Positions 9,353-18,298 of a DNA stretch of 64,000 nt are shown piece after piece. The stretch lies in the NCBI GenBank assembly GCA_002082585.1, contig CP020563.1, positions 6,628,001 to 6,692,000 on the forward strand, written 5' to 3'. Positions within the stretch are counted from its first letter, which is position 1. Every line of letters starts with the position of its first letter. The stretch is from Kitasatospora albolonga. GTDB lineage: Bacteria; Actinomycetota; Actinomycetes; Streptomycetales; Streptomycetaceae. The notes under the pieces are model-generated. The model did no database searches and had not been told where the DNA came from. It saw nothing but the letters and a program-made list of their open reading frames with translations. The position numbers and the translations under genes were made by a program.

Positions 9353-9537
9353 GGTATGTGCCCCGGAGGGGTGGGGATGTGTCCCGGCCGTGGTGCGGGG
9401 ACGTGATTCTCAGAGACGGTGGGGACGTGTCCCGGCGGTGGTGGGGCGCGCCCTCAGACGGTGGGGACGTGCCCCGGCCGTGGTGGGCCGCGCCCGGAGG
9501 TGATGGGGGCGCGCCCCGGAGGTGATGGGACGTGCCC
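9353..9537. repeat. Array of about nine GGGRCGYGYCCC dyads at about 22-bp spacing
   Basis: In the 312-bp divergent gap, units such as GGGGATGTGTCCC (9373-9385), GGGGACGTGTCCC (9421-9433), GGGGCGCGCCC (9443-9453), GGGGACGTGCCCC (9463-9475), GGGGGCGCGCCCC (9505-9517) and GGGACGTGCCC (9527-9537) recur with starts 20-24 bp apart, mostly after GGTGG or GGTGAT. Each core is a perfect or near dyad. The spacing is close to two DNA helical turns, so the copies would face one side of the DNA. Either a multi-site operator or a minisatellite. Confidence 0.75.
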
Positions 9538-9624
9538 AGAGTGCGGTGGGCCGCTCACGGCCCGCTCTCCACTCGCTGTCGGCCGACTCACCGCACGTCA
9601 CAGCCCTGCGTTACGGTGACGCCC

Positions 9625-12600
9625 ATGCGATTCGGGGTGCTGGGGCCACTGGCCGTGTGGACGGCGGACGGCGGCCCCGTCACGGTGCCCGGAGCCAGGA
9701 CCCGGGCGCTGCTGGCCGCCCTGCTCGCGCACGAGGGCCACCCGGTGAGCGCGGACCGGCTCGTGGACGAGGTGTGGGGCGAGGAGGAGCTCCCCGGCAA
9801 CCCCGCCGCCGCGCTCCAGACCAGGATCTGGCAACTGCGGAAGGCGCTCGGCGACGCGGAGCCGGGAGGCCGCGACCTGCTGACCTTGCGCGATGAGGGC
9901 TACCTGCTGCGTACGGGGCCGGAGGCCGTCGACATGGCCCGGTTCCTGGCCCTGGTGGCGCGCGCCAGGGCGGCCGGCGATCCCCGGTCCCGCGCGGCCC
10001 TGCTGGTCGAGGCGCTCGGTCTGTGGCGAGGCGCCCCGTTCTCCGGGTTCGAGGACGCCGCCTTCGCCCGCCCGGTCGTCACCCGGCTGGAGGAGACCCG
10101 CCTCGCCGCCGTCGAGGAGCTCGCCGAGGCCCGGATCGAGCTGGGCGAACATGTCGCCGTGGCCGAGGAGTTGCAGGAGCTCGTCGGGCGCCACCCGTTG
10201 CGCGAGCGGCTGTGCGGCCTCCGGATGCGCGCGCTGTACGCCGCCGGGCGGGCGGGTGAGGCGCTGGCCGGTTACCAGGAGCTGCGGACCCGCCTCGCCG
10301 CCGAACTCGGCCTGGACCCCGGCCCCGAACTCACCGCCCTGCACCAGGCGATGCTGGAACAGGACCCGCGGCTGACCGCCCCCTCCACCGCTCCGGACCG
10401 GCATCGGCCCACCACGAACCTGCCCGCCCCGCTCACGCGGCTCATCGGCCGCGAGGGGGCGTTGGCCGAGGTGGAGCGGCTGCTCACCACCGCACGCCAG
10501 GTGACCCTGACCGGTTCCGGCGGTGTCGGCAAGACCCGGCTGGCGCTGGAGGCGGCGGCCCGGCTCGCCGACGGCTTCCCCGACGGGGCCTGGCTGGTCG
10601 AGCTCGCCGCGCTGAGCCCTGCGGGCGGCGCGAACCCGGTGGACCCCGTCGCGGAGGCCGTCATGACGGCGCTCGGCATCAGGGAGGACGGGGGGCCCGC
10701 GTCCCCCGCCGCGAACGCCCCCTCCTCACCCGGCTCTTCGTCGCCCGATCCTTCTTCCCCCCGTCCTTCCTCACCCGCCGGACGGCTCGCCGAGGCGCTG
10801 GCGAACAGACGTCTCCTGCTGCTCCTGGACAACTGCGAGCACATCGTCGACGCGGTCGCCGAACTGGCGGCGCTGCTGCTGAAGCGCGCCCCCGGCCTGC
10901 GAATCCTGGCCACCAGTCAGGAGCCGTTCGGGGCCCTGGGCGAGGTGGTGTGGACCGTACCCCCGCTGGAGGTGCCTTCACTGGGGACGCCTTCACGGGG
11001 AGTGGGGACGCTTTCACGGGAAGCGCTCGAGCTGGAGGGGACTCCGCCGGACGAGGCGACCCCGGCCCGCGACCCGGCCCCCACCCCGCGGCTCGACGAC
11101 GTGGCGCGCTCCAGTGCCGTCGAGCTGTTCACCGCCCGTGCCGCCGCCGCCTCGCCCGGCTTCACGCTCGACGCTCACAACGCGCGGGACGTCGCGGTGA
11201 TCTGCCGTCGGCTCGACGGAATCCCCCTGGCGCTCGAACTGGCCGCCACCCGCGTACGGGCCCTCGGCGTACGGGGGTTGGTCGCGCGGCTGGACGACCG
11301 CTTCCGGCTCCTCGCCACCGGCTACCGGGGCGCCCCGCCCCGCCAGCAGACGCTCCGGGCGATGATCGACTGGAGCTGGGACCTGCTGACCGGGCCCGAA
11401 CGCGCCGTCCTGCGCCGCCTCGCCGTCCATGCCGACGGATGCACCCTGGAGGCGGCGGAAGCGGTCTGCGCCGGGCGGGGAGTGGACCGGGACGAGGTGC
11501 TGGACCTGCTGGCCCGGCTGGTGGACCGCTCCCTGGTCGTCATGGCCGACAGCGGCGACGAACCCCGCTACCGGCTCCTGGAATCCGTGGCGCAGTACGG
11601 GCTGGCCCGTCTGGACGAGGCGGGCGAGAGCGACGAGATGCGCCGGAGCCACCGCCGGTACTACACGGAACTGGTCGAGCGCACCGCGCCGTTGATCCAC
11701 GGCCCCGGCCAGCGGCGGTGGCTGCGCGCCCTGGACGCGGAGACCGCCAACGTACGGCGGGTGCTCCAGGACGCGGGCCGCGAGGGCGGGGCCGAGGACG
11801 CCCTGCGCCTCGTCAACGCGCTGACCTGGTACTGGTTCCTGCGGGGCAGGCTCCGCGAGGCGGGCCGCTCCCTGGAGGCGGCGCTCGAAGCGGCCGGCCC
11901 CGGGGCCCCGGCCTCCCCGCTGGCCCAGGCCCGGGCCTGGCGGGCCGGGTTCGCCGTGCTCGTCGGTGACGGGACGGAGCGGGCGCGGTACGGCCGGGCC
12001 GCCGTGGAGAGCGCCCAGGGTGTCACGGACCGGCGGGAGCGGGCCAGGGCCCAGTGGTTCCTCGGCTTCGCCCTGTTCGGCGTCGGGGACCAGGCCACCA
12101 GCGAGGAGCTCGTCGAAGGGGCGCTGGAAGGGTTCCGGGAGCTCGGCGACGCCTGGGGCACCGCCGCCGCCCTGAGCGTACGGGCCAACCAGGCCCATGT
12201 CCGGGGCGATCTGGACCGGCTCGCGCGCGACGGGCACCGCAGCGCCGAACTCTTCGCCGAACTGGCCGACGAATGGGGCCAGTTGCAGACGGTCGAGCCG
12301 CTCGCCGCGCTCGCGGAGATGGCCGGTGACTACGACCGGGCGGCCGAGCTGCACCAGGAGGGGCTGCGCCGGGCGGAGGGCCTCGGGCTCTGGCCGGAGG
12401 CCGCCGACCGGCTGACCGGTCTGGGCAGCACCGCCATGCTCACCGGGGACCACGCCCGGGCGCGCGCCTTCCACCAGCAGGCGATGCGCCTGGCGGCCGA
12501 GCACAGCTTCAAGCCGGGGGAGATCCACGCCCGGATCGGCCTCGGCCTGGGCGCCCGCCGCGAAGGCCGGTTCGACACCGCCGAGACCCATATGCGCCGC

Positions 12601-13014
12601 GCGCTGGAGTGGCAGTCCGCCCTGTCCTTCGAACCCGGCCGCGCCCTGGTCCTGGCCGAACTGGGCTTCATCGCCGAACAGCGGGGCCGGGCGGACGAGG
12701 CCCTGCGCCTCCACCTGGACGGCTGGACCTCCGCACGCAGCACCGGCGACCCCCGGGCCATGGCGCTCGCCCTGGAGGGCCTGGCCGGAGCACACGCCCT
12801 CGCGGGACGCCCGGCGTACGCGGCCCTGCTGCTCGGCGCCGCCCACACGGCCCGGGAATCGGTCGGTATGCCGCTGCCCCCCGCCGAACGCGGCGACGTC
12901 GACCGCATCACGGCGGCGGTACGGGCCCACCTGGACGAGGACGCCCACCGGGCCGCGTACCACCGGGGCACCGGCCTCACCCCCGAGGAAGCGCTCGCCG
13001 CGGACGGGCGATGA
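9625..13014 (+). CDS. AfsR/SARP-type regulator: wHTH-BTAD, NTPase, TPR
   Basis: A 1129-aa protein. Residues about 1-95 are the OmpR-like winged helix (MRFGVLGPLAVW, SADRLVDEVWG, LRKALG); about 96-250 are the bacterial transcriptional activator domain (VDMARFLALV, ELGLDPGPELTAL); a STAND-type NTPase follows with Walker A TGSGGVGKTR (Lys303), LLLLDNCEHI as Walker B and GIPLALELAA; the C-terminal third is TPR-like helical repeats. Two low-complexity inserts, one rich in Ser/Pro (about residues 353-385) and one around SLGTPSRGVGTL, interrupt the NTPase region. Such proteins activate pathway genes in response to an unknown ligand. ATG at 9625 follows GGTGACGCCC. Divergent from an exporter; target unknown. 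Confidence 0.9.
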   Translation: MRFGVLGPLAVWTADGGPVTVPGARTRALLAALLAHEGHPVSADRLVDEVWGEEELPGNPAAALQTRIWQLRKALGDAEPGGRDLLTLRDEGYLLRTGPEAVDMARFLALVARARAAGDPRSRAALLVEALGLWRGAPFSGFEDAAFARPVVTRLEETRLAAVEELAEARIELGEHVAVAEELQELVGRHPLRERLCGLRMRALYAAGRAGEALAGYQELRTRLAAELGLDPGPELTALHQAMLEQDPRLTAPSTAPDRHRPTTNLPAPLTRLIGREGALAEVERLLTTARQVTLTGSGGVGKTRLALEAAARLADGFPDGAWLVELAALSPAGGANPVDPVAEAVMTALGIREDGGPASPAANAPSSPGSSSPDPSSPRPSSPAGRLAEALANRRLLLLLDNCEHIVDAVAELAALLLKRAPGLRILATSQEPFGALGEVVWTVPPLEVPSLGTPSRGVGTLSREALELEGTPPDEATPARDPAPTPRLDDVARSSAVELFTARAAAASPGFTLDAHNARDVAVICRRLDGIPLALELAATRVRALGVRGLVARLDDRFRLLATGYRGAPPRQQTLRAMIDWSWDLLTGPERAVLRRLAVHADGCTLEAAEAVCAGRGVDRDEVLDLLARLVDRSLVVMADSGDEPRYRLLESVAQYGLARLDEAGESDEMRRSHRRYYTELVERTAPLIHGPGQRRWLRALDAETANVRRVLQDAGREGGAEDALRLVNALTWYWFLRGRLREAGRSLEAALEAAGPGAPASPLAQARAWRAGFAVLVGDGTERARYGRAAVESAQGVTDRRERARAQWFLGFALFGVGDQATSEELVEGALEGFRELGDAWGTAAALSVRANQAHVRGDLDRLARDGHRSAELFAELADEWGQLQTVEPLAALAEMAGDYDRAAELHQEGLRRAEGLGLWPEAADRLTGLGSTAMLTGDHARARAFHQQAMRLAAEHSFKPGEIHARIGLGLGARREGRFDTAETHMRRALEWQSALSFEPGRALVLAELGFIAEQRGRADEALRLHLDGWTSARSTGDPRAMALALEGLAGAHALAGRPAYAALLLGAAHTARESVGMPLPPAERGDVDRITAAVRAHLDEDAHRAAYHRGTGLTPEEALAADGR

Positions 13015-13019
13015 ACCGC

Positions 13020-13047
13020 GCACCGGTCCCGAGCCGCGTACCGGTGC
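13020..13047 (+). terminator. Possible terminator of the AfsR-like gene
   Basis: Perfect 8-bp stem GCACCGGT/ACCGGTGC with a 12-nt loop, starting 5 bp beyond the stop codon. The loop is long, so the call is tentative. Confidence 0.4.
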
Positions 13048-13260
13048 CCTGTCCGGAGCCGCCGACCACCCCCGCAGAACGGCGTGAGGCGCGAGGGGCT
13101 GCGTGGCCTCGACGCCGAGGGAACCGTCTGACGGACCCTCACTTATGGACATGGGACAGGCGCCAAGCGGTCGTTGACCGCCGACCGATCGGTGAGCGGC
13201 GAGCAGCGAGCAGCGGGCGACGATTAAGGGTTGCGCGCCAAAGTCACCCCGTCGGCGCCG

Positions 13261-13317
13261 TTGTCTTCGGATCGGGCGGATGTATAGCCTGAGCAATGGC
13301 ATGTGACATTGCACTAG
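13261..13317 (+). promoter_or_regulatory. Promoter and GntR-type operator (site A) of the hydroxyproline operon
   Basis: A sigma-70-like pair TTGTCT (13261-13266) and TATAGC (13283-13288) with a 16-bp spacer is followed by the dyad GCAATG (13293-13298) ... CATTGC (13307-13312), which contains GTGACATTGCACTAG (13303-13317). The GTGACATTG core recurs before the GntR gene (20233-20246) and before the collagenase gene (20445-20460). Its place just after the -10 suits repression. The rest of this 317-bp gap (13048-13260) shows nothing I can name. Confidence 0.65.
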
Positions 13318-13331
13318 CCGCTGGGGGTGAC

Positions 13332-14492
13332 ATGGAAGTCGTCGTCGTGGGCGCGGGCATCGTGGGTGCCGCATGCGCGTTCCACGCCGCCTCGGCGGGT
13401 CTCGGCGTCACGGTCCTCGACCGGGGCCCGGTCGGCGCGGGCACGACCAGCCGGGGCGAGGGCAACATCCTCCTCTCCGACAAGGCCCCGGGCCCCGAAC
13501 TGGAGCTGGCCCGCCTCAGCCGCACCCTGTGGGACGAGGCGGGCGAGGAACTCGGCCCGGAATCCATTGAGTTGGAGGCCAAGGGCGGACTGGTCGTCGC
13601 GAGTACGCCCGACGCCCTCACCACCCTGCACGCGTTCGCCGCGAGCCAGGCGGCGGCCGGTGTCCGCACCGAACCCGCCGACCGCGTCCGCGACCTCGAA
13701 CCGCACCTCGCCCCCGGACTCCCCGGCGGCGTCCACTACCCCCAGGACGCCCAGGTGCAGCCCGTCCTCGCGGCGGCCGGACTGCTGCGCGCCGCCGTCC
13801 GGCGCGGCGCGCGGGTACGGACCGGCGAGGCCGCCGCCGGGGTCACCGGACCCGATGGCCGGATCACCGGAGTCCGTACCGCCGACGGCGCGGTGCTCCC
13901 CGCCGACGCCGTGGTGAACGCCGCCGGGACCTGGGGCGGCGAGGTCGGCCGACGGCTCGGCGCCCCCGTCGAGATCCTGCCCCGCCGGGGCTTCGTCCTC
14001 GTCACCGAACCGCTGCCGCCGATGATCCGGCGCAAGGTGTACTCCGCCGACTACGTCGCCGATGTGGCCTCCAGCAACGCCGGGCTGGAGACCTCGTGCG
14101 TCGTCGAGGGCACCAGGGCGGGCACCGTCCTGATCGGTGCCAGCCGTGAACGCGTCGGCTTCGACACCGCCATGAACCCCGCCGTCGTCGCCGCGCTCGC
14201 CGCCCAGGCGTGCCGCCTGTTCCCGTTCCTGCGCACCACCCACCTGATCCGCGCCTACCGGGGCTTCCGCCCGTACTGCCCGGACCATCTGCCGGTCATC
14301 GGCCCGGACCCCCGGGTCCCCGGCGTCGTCCACGCGTGCGGCCACGAGGGCGCGGGCATCGGCCTCGCCCCCGCGACCGGCGCCCTGGTCACCGCCCAGC
14401 TGCTCGGCCGCCCCTGGCGCGGCGCCGACCCGGCCGCCCACACCGGCCTCCTGCCCGACCGTTTCCTCACCACCGGAGGTGTGCCGGGATGA
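13332..14492 (+). CDS. D-hydroxyproline dehydrogenase-like FAD oxidoreductase, DAO-type subunit
   Basis: A 386-aa DAO/GlcD-like flavoprotein with N-terminal FAD motif VVVVGAGIVGAACAFHAASAG and a C-terminal block (HEGAGIGLAPATGALV) of the D-amino-acid oxidase fold. ATG at 13332 is preceded by GGGGGTGAC; an in-frame ATG at 13296 would put the operator in the coding region, so I prefer the later start. Together with the next two genes it resembles the heteromeric HcnABC/PRODH-type enzymes that oxidise cis-4-hydroxy-D-proline (or D-proline) to the pyrroline, the second step of trans-4-hydroxy-L-proline breakdown. First gene of the six-gene operon; overlaps the next gene by 4 nt. Confidence 0.85.
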   Translation: MEVVVVGAGIVGAACAFHAASAGLGVTVLDRGPVGAGTTSRGEGNILLSDKAPGPELELARLSRTLWDEAGEELGPESIELEAKGGLVVASTPDALTTLHAFAASQAAAGVRTEPADRVRDLEPHLAPGLPGGVHYPQDAQVQPVLAAAGLLRAAVRRGARVRTGEAAAGVTGPDGRITGVRTADGAVLPADAVVNAAGTWGGEVGRRLGAPVEILPRRGFVLVTEPLPPMIRRKVYSADYVADVASSNAGLETSCVVEGTRAGTVLIGASRERVGFDTAMNPAVVAALAAQACRLFPFLRTTHLIRAYRGFRPYCPDHLPVIGPDPRVPGVVHACGHEGAGIGLAPATGALVTAQLLGRPWRGADPAAHTGLLPDRFLTTGGVPG

Positions 14493-14848
14493 ACGAGTCC
14501 ACCGCGAGTGAAGGCTCCGTGAGCGAACGCGCTGTGAGCGCAGGCACCGTGAGTGAACGCACCGTGAGTGAACGCACCCCGAGTGATTGCGCCGCGAGCC
14601 AGTTCACCGTGGACGGCGAACCCCTGCCGTTCGTCCCGGGCCAGACCCTGGCCGCCGCGCTCGTCGCCTCGGGCCGGGTCGCCTGGCGGACCACCCGGAC
14701 CGGGCGGCGGCCCCGGGGGATCTTCTGCGGGATCGGCGTCTGCTTCGACTGCCTGGTGACGGTCGACGGGACGGGCGGGCAGCGCGCCTGCCTGGTACGG
14801 GCCCGTACCGGCATGGCCGTCACGACGGGGGAGGACGACGATGAGTGA
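14489..14848 (+). CDS. [2Fe-2S] subunit of the hydroxyproline dehydrogenase complex
   Basis: A 119-aa protein whose C-terminal about 85 residues are a ferredoxin-like [2Fe-2S] domain: FCGIGVCFDCLV followed by RACLVRA gives C-x4-C-x2-C-x12-C. This matches the small HcnA-like subunit that passes electrons between the two flavoproteins. The first about 35 residues are a low-complexity Ser-Glu-Arg-Thr-Val tract encoded by 15-bp direct repeats (CGTGAGTGAACGCAC) that also supply several in-frame GTG codons, so the true start may be internal. ATG at 14489 overlaps the previous stop as ATGA; the end overlaps the next gene by 8 nt. Confidence 0.85.
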   Translation: MNESTASEGSVSERAVSAGTVSERTVSERTPSDCAASQFTVDGEPLPFVPGQTLAAALVASGRVAWRTTRTGRRPRGIFCGIGVCFDCLVTVDGTGGQRACLVRARTGMAVTTGEDDDE

Positions 14849-16364
14849 ATCCGCTGACCTCGTGGTGGTGGGCGCGGGCCCGGCCGGTATGGCGGCCGCC
14901 GCCACCGCCCTGGACGGCGGACTCCGCGTCGTCCTCGTCGACGCGGGCGCGGCCCCCGGCGGCCAGTTCTGGCGCCACCCCCCGGACCACGCACGGCAGG
15001 CCCTCCCCACCGCCGGACTCCACCACGGCCTGCGCACCTACCGGTCCCTGCGCGCCACGCTCTCCGCCCACGAGCGCACCGGCCGGCTCACGCTGCTGCT
15101 GGACCACCACGTGTGGACCACCGCCCGCGAGGAGGACGGGTTCGCCGTCCACGCCGTGGACCGGAGCCGGGCGCCCGAGGAGCGGGCCGTCGTCCTGCGC
15201 GCACCGGCGCTGCTGGTGGCGACGGGTGCGTACGACCGTCAACTCCCCTTCCCCGGCTGGGATCTGCCCGGCGTGCTCACCGCCGGGGGACTTCAGGCGC
15301 TGCTCAAGGGCGGGGGAGCCGTCGCCGGTCGCCGGGTGGTCCTGGGCGGTACGGGCCCCTTCCTGCTGCCGGTCGCCGCGGCCCTCGCCGCACGCGGGGC
15401 CGAGGTCCTGGCGGTGTGCGAGGCGGCGGCGCCCTCGGCCTGGCTGCGCCACCCCGTACCGCTGCTGCGCAACCCCGCCAAGTGGGTGGAGGCCACCCGG
15501 TATGCGGCCACGCTCGCCCGGCACCGGGTCCCGCTCCGCACCCGTACGGCGATCATCGCCGCCGAAGGAGCTGCCCAAGGAGCCGCCGAAGAAGGCGAGG
15601 GAGAGGCCGAGAAAGGAGTCGGGCGAGGGGCGGGGCGGGTCGCCGTCGTGCGTACCGCCTCCCTCGGCGCCGACGGCAGCCCGCTCCCCGGAACGGAACG
15701 CCGGATCGAGGCGGACACCGTGGGCGTCGGCTGGGGCTTCGTCCCTCAGCTCGACCTCCTCCTCACCCTCGGCTGCGGCCTCGCCGACGCGGGCGACGGC
15801 ACCATGGCCGCGGCCGTGGACGACGGACAGCGCACCCGCGTGCCCGGCCTCTACACGGCGGGCGAGACCTGCGGTGTGGGCGGGGCGGCCCTCGCGGTCG
15901 CCGAGGGCCGCGTCGCCGCCGTATCGGTGCTCACCGACCTCCGCCCGTCCGGTCGGCCGAACCCCCGGCGCCTGGCCGCCGAGCGCCGGGCGGTGGCCGG
16001 ACACCGTGCCTTCGCCCGGGCGATGGCACGGGCACACCCCCTCCCGCCCGCCTGGTCCGCGTGGCTGACCGACGACACACCGGTCTGCCGGTGCGAAGAG
16101 GTCACCGCCGGGGCGGTCCGGTCCGCCCGCGCCGACGGACCGGCCTTGGACCACCGGCAGGCCAAACAGCTGACCAGGGCAGGTATGGGCTGGTGCCAGG
16201 GCCGGATGTGCGGCCCCGCCGTGCACTGCCTCGTGACCCGCGACCAGCCGTACGCGCCCGCGGAACGGCTGATCGCGACCCCCGTCACCCTCGGCGCGCT
16301 CGCCGACCCCGTCACCCTCGGCGGGCTCGCCGCCCCCGGCGAGCCCGCATCCGATCCCACCTGA
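14841..16364 (+). CDS. D-hydroxyproline dehydrogenase-like NAD/FAD subunit with BFD-type Fe-S domain
   Basis: A 507-aa flavoprotein of the HcnB/OoxA type. It has an N-terminal dinucleotide motif VVVGAGPAGMAAAATAL, a second fold with VVLGGTGPFLLPVA, an AGETCGVGGAALAV FAD block, and a C-terminal bacterioferredoxin-associated-ferredoxin-like domain with CRCEEVTAG and later GWCQGRMCG supplying four cysteines. This is the large subunit expected beside the DAO-type and [2Fe-2S] subunits. An acidic insert (EEGEGEAEKG, about residues 245-260) is not part of the core fold. Cytoplasmic or membrane-associated; the electron acceptor is not evident. Confidence 0.87.
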   Translation: MSESADLVVVGAGPAGMAAAATALDGGLRVVLVDAGAAPGGQFWRHPPDHARQALPTAGLHHGLRTYRSLRATLSAHERTGRLTLLLDHHVWTTAREEDGFAVHAVDRSRAPEERAVVLRAPALLVATGAYDRQLPFPGWDLPGVLTAGGLQALLKGGGAVAGRRVVLGGTGPFLLPVAAALAARGAEVLAVCEAAAPSAWLRHPVPLLRNPAKWVEATRYAATLARHRVPLRTRTAIIAAEGAAQGAAEEGEGEAEKGVGRGAGRVAVVRTASLGADGSPLPGTERRIEADTVGVGWGFVPQLDLLLTLGCGLADAGDGTMAAAVDDGQRTRVPGLYTAGETCGVGGAALAVAEGRVAAVSVLTDLRPSGRPNPRRLAAERRAVAGHRAFARAMARAHPLPPAWSAWLTDDTPVCRCEEVTAGAVRSARADGPALDHRQAKQLTRAGMGWCQGRMCGPAVHCLVTRDQPYAPAERLIATPVTLGALADPVTLGGLAAPGEPASDPT

Positions 16365-16373
16365 GGAGCTCCC

Positions 16374-17270
16374 ATGGCCCACCACTGCCCGCCCTGGCAC
16401 GGCGTCATCGTCGCGACGAGCCTCCCCTTCGACCGGAACCTCGCCGTCGACCTCGGCGCCTACGGGGACAACGTCGCCTGGCTCGCCGAACAGGGCCTGC
16501 ACGGCGTCGCCCCGAACGGCTCGCTGGGGGAGTACCAGACCCTGACGTACGAGGAACGCGACCGGGTCGTCGAGACCGCCGTCGCCCACGCCCCCGACGG
16601 CTTCACCGTGATGCCCGGCGTCGGGGCGTACGGCGCGCTGGAGGCGAAGCGGCACGCCCTGTTCGCCAGGGACGCGGGCTGTCAGGCCGTCATGTGTCTG
16701 CCGCCCAACGCCTACCGGGCCGACGACCGGGCCGTCCTGGAGCACTTCGAGACGGTCGCCTCGGCCGGACTCCCCGTCACCGCCTACAACAACCCCGTCG
16801 ACACCAAGGTCGACCTGCGCCCGGAGCTGCTGGCCAAACTGCACGCCGAGGGGTTCATCGTCGGCGTGAAGGAGTTCTCCGGGGACGTACGGCGGTGCTA
16901 CGCCATCAACGAACTCGCCCCCGGGCTCGACCTGATCATCGGCACCGACGACACCCTCCTGGAGGTCGGCATCGCCGGGGCCAAGGGCTGGGTCGCAGGC
17001 TACCCCCAGGTCTTCCCGCGCACCTGCCTCGCCCTCTACAACGCCTCGGTGGCGGGCGACCTCGGCACCGCGCTGCCGCTCTACCGCCGGCTCCACTCCG
17101 TCCTGCGCTGGGACAGCCGGACCGAGTTCGTCCAGGCCATCAAGCTCGGCCAGGACCTGATCGGCCGGACCGGCGGCGCCTGCCGCCCGCCCCGGCAGGC
17201 CCTGGACCCGGAGACCGAGGCCACCGTGCGCGCCGCCACCCAGGCCCTCATCGACGCCGGAGTGAACTGA
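16374..17270 (+). CDS. DapA-family aldolase/deaminase, likely pyrroline-4-hydroxy-2-carboxylate deaminase
   Basis: A 298-aa protein of the dihydrodipicolinate synthase/N-acetylneuraminate lyase family. The Schiff-base lysine is Lys166 in VGVKEFSG and the conserved tyrosine Tyr138 is in TAYNNP; the GSLGEYQTLT segment is the substrate loop. Beside a hydroxyproline epimerase and dehydrogenase, the usual role is deamination of pyrroline-4-hydroxy-2-carboxylate to 2-oxoglutarate semialdehyde. This assignment rests on context; the fold alone would allow other lyases. ATG at 16374 follows TGAGGAGCTCCC nine bases after the previous stop, and the next gene starts two bases after its own stop codon. 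Confidence 0.85.
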   Translation: MAHHCPPWHGVIVATSLPFDRNLAVDLGAYGDNVAWLAEQGLHGVAPNGSLGEYQTLTYEERDRVVETAVAHAPDGFTVMPGVGAYGALEAKRHALFARDAGCQAVMCLPPNAYRADDRAVLEHFETVASAGLPVTAYNNPVDTKVDLRPELLAKLHAEGFIVGVKEFSGDVRRCYAINELAPGLDLIIGTDDTLLEVGIAGAKGWVAGYPQVFPRTCLALYNASVAGDLGTALPLYRRLHSVLRWDSRTEFVQAIKLGQDLIGRTGGACRPPRQALDPETEATVRAATQALIDAGVN

Positions 17271-17271
17271 C

Positions 17272-18273
17272 ATGCGGTCGGTCGTCTGCTACCACGCCGT
17301 CGACTCGCACACCGAGGGGATGCCGACCCGCGTCATCACCGGCGGGGTCGGGGTCCTGCCGGGCGCGACGATGGCCGAACGGCGGCAGCGGTTCATCGAG
17401 GACCGCGACCATCTGCGCACCCTGCTCATGTGCGAGCCGCGCGGGCACGCGTCCATGTCCGGCGCGATACTCCAGCCTCCGACCCGCCCCGACGCCGACT
17501 TCGGAGTCCTGTTCATCGAGGTCTCCGGCTGTCTGCCGATGTGCGGCCACGGCACCATCGGCGTGGCGACGGTCCTCGTGGAGACGGGCATGGTCCAGGC
17601 GGTCGAACCGGAGACCGTCGTCCGCCTCGACACCCCCGCCGGTCTGGTCACGGCCCGGGTCGCCGTGCGCGACGGCCGCGCCGAGTCGGTCACCCTGGAG
17701 AACGTCGCGTCCTACAGCCACGCGCTGGACCAGATCGTCGACGTCGAGGGGTTCGGCCCGGTCCGCTACGACATCGCGTACGGCGGCAACTTCTACGCCG
17801 TCGTCCGCACCGAGGACCTCGGCATCCCCTTCGACCGGGCGGAGAAACAGCGGCTGCTCGACGCGGGCCTGGCCGTCATGGACGCGGTCAACACCCAGAA
17901 CCCGGTGGCCCATCCGGAGGACCCCGCCATCGACGTCTGCCACCACGTCTACCTGGAGGCGCCCGGCTCGACCGCCGAGCACTCGCGGCACGCCATGGCG
18001 ATCCACCCCGGGTGGTTCGACCGCTCGCCCTGCGGTACGGGAACCAGCGCGCGCATGGCCCAACTGCACGCGCGGGGACTGCTGAAGACCGGGCAGGACT
18101 TCGTCAACGAGTCCTTCATCGGCTCCCGCTTCACCGGCCGCGTCCTCGCGGAGACCACGGTCGGCGGCCGTCCCGCCGTCCTGCCCTCCGTCACCGGCCG
18201 CGCCTGGATCACCGGGACCGCGCAGTACCTGCTCGATCCGACGGACCCGTACCCGGCGGGGTTCACTGTGTGA
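17272..18273 (+). CDS. 4-hydroxyproline 2-epimerase (proline racemase family)
   Basis: A 333-aa member of the proline racemase family. Both catalytic cysteines are present: Cys91 in MCGHGTIG and Cys254 in DRSPCGTGTSA, which argues for an active two-base epimerase rather than a trans-3-hydroxyproline dehydratase, where one Cys is replaced. The N-terminus (VDSHTEGMPTRV) is typical. It should interconvert trans-4-hydroxy-L-proline and cis-4-hydroxy-D-proline, the first step of the pathway encoded here. Translationally coupled to the upstream deaminase gene; a 25-bp gap with GGAGGAGAGG precedes the next gene. Confidence 0.9.
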   Translation: MRSVVCYHAVDSHTEGMPTRVITGGVGVLPGATMAERRQRFIEDRDHLRTLLMCEPRGHASMSGAILQPPTRPDADFGVLFIEVSGCLPMCGHGTIGVATVLVETGMVQAVEPETVVRLDTPAGLVTARVAVRDGRAESVTLENVASYSHALDQIVDVEGFGPVRYDIAYGGNFYAVVRTEDLGIPFDRAEKQRLLDAGLAVMDAVNTQNPVAHPEDPAIDVCHHVYLEAPGSTAEHSRHAMAIHPGWFDRSPCGTGTSARMAQLHARGLLKTGQDFVNESFIGSRFTGRVLAETTVGGRPAVLPSVTGRAWITGTAQYLLDPTDPYPAGFTV

Positions 18274-18298
18274 ACCACGTGGAGGAGAGGGAGCGGCG

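Noticed and set aside
9353..9537. CRISPR array
   Set aside because: Units are too short and run into one another without unique spacers, and no cas genes are near; the Cas4-like gene at 28561 is far away and belongs to another operon.
13296..13331. Earlier ATG for the first hydroxyproline-operon gene
   Set aside because: It would place the conserved operator inside the coding sequence, while ATG 13332 has GGGGGTGAC before it and begins the FAD motif directly.
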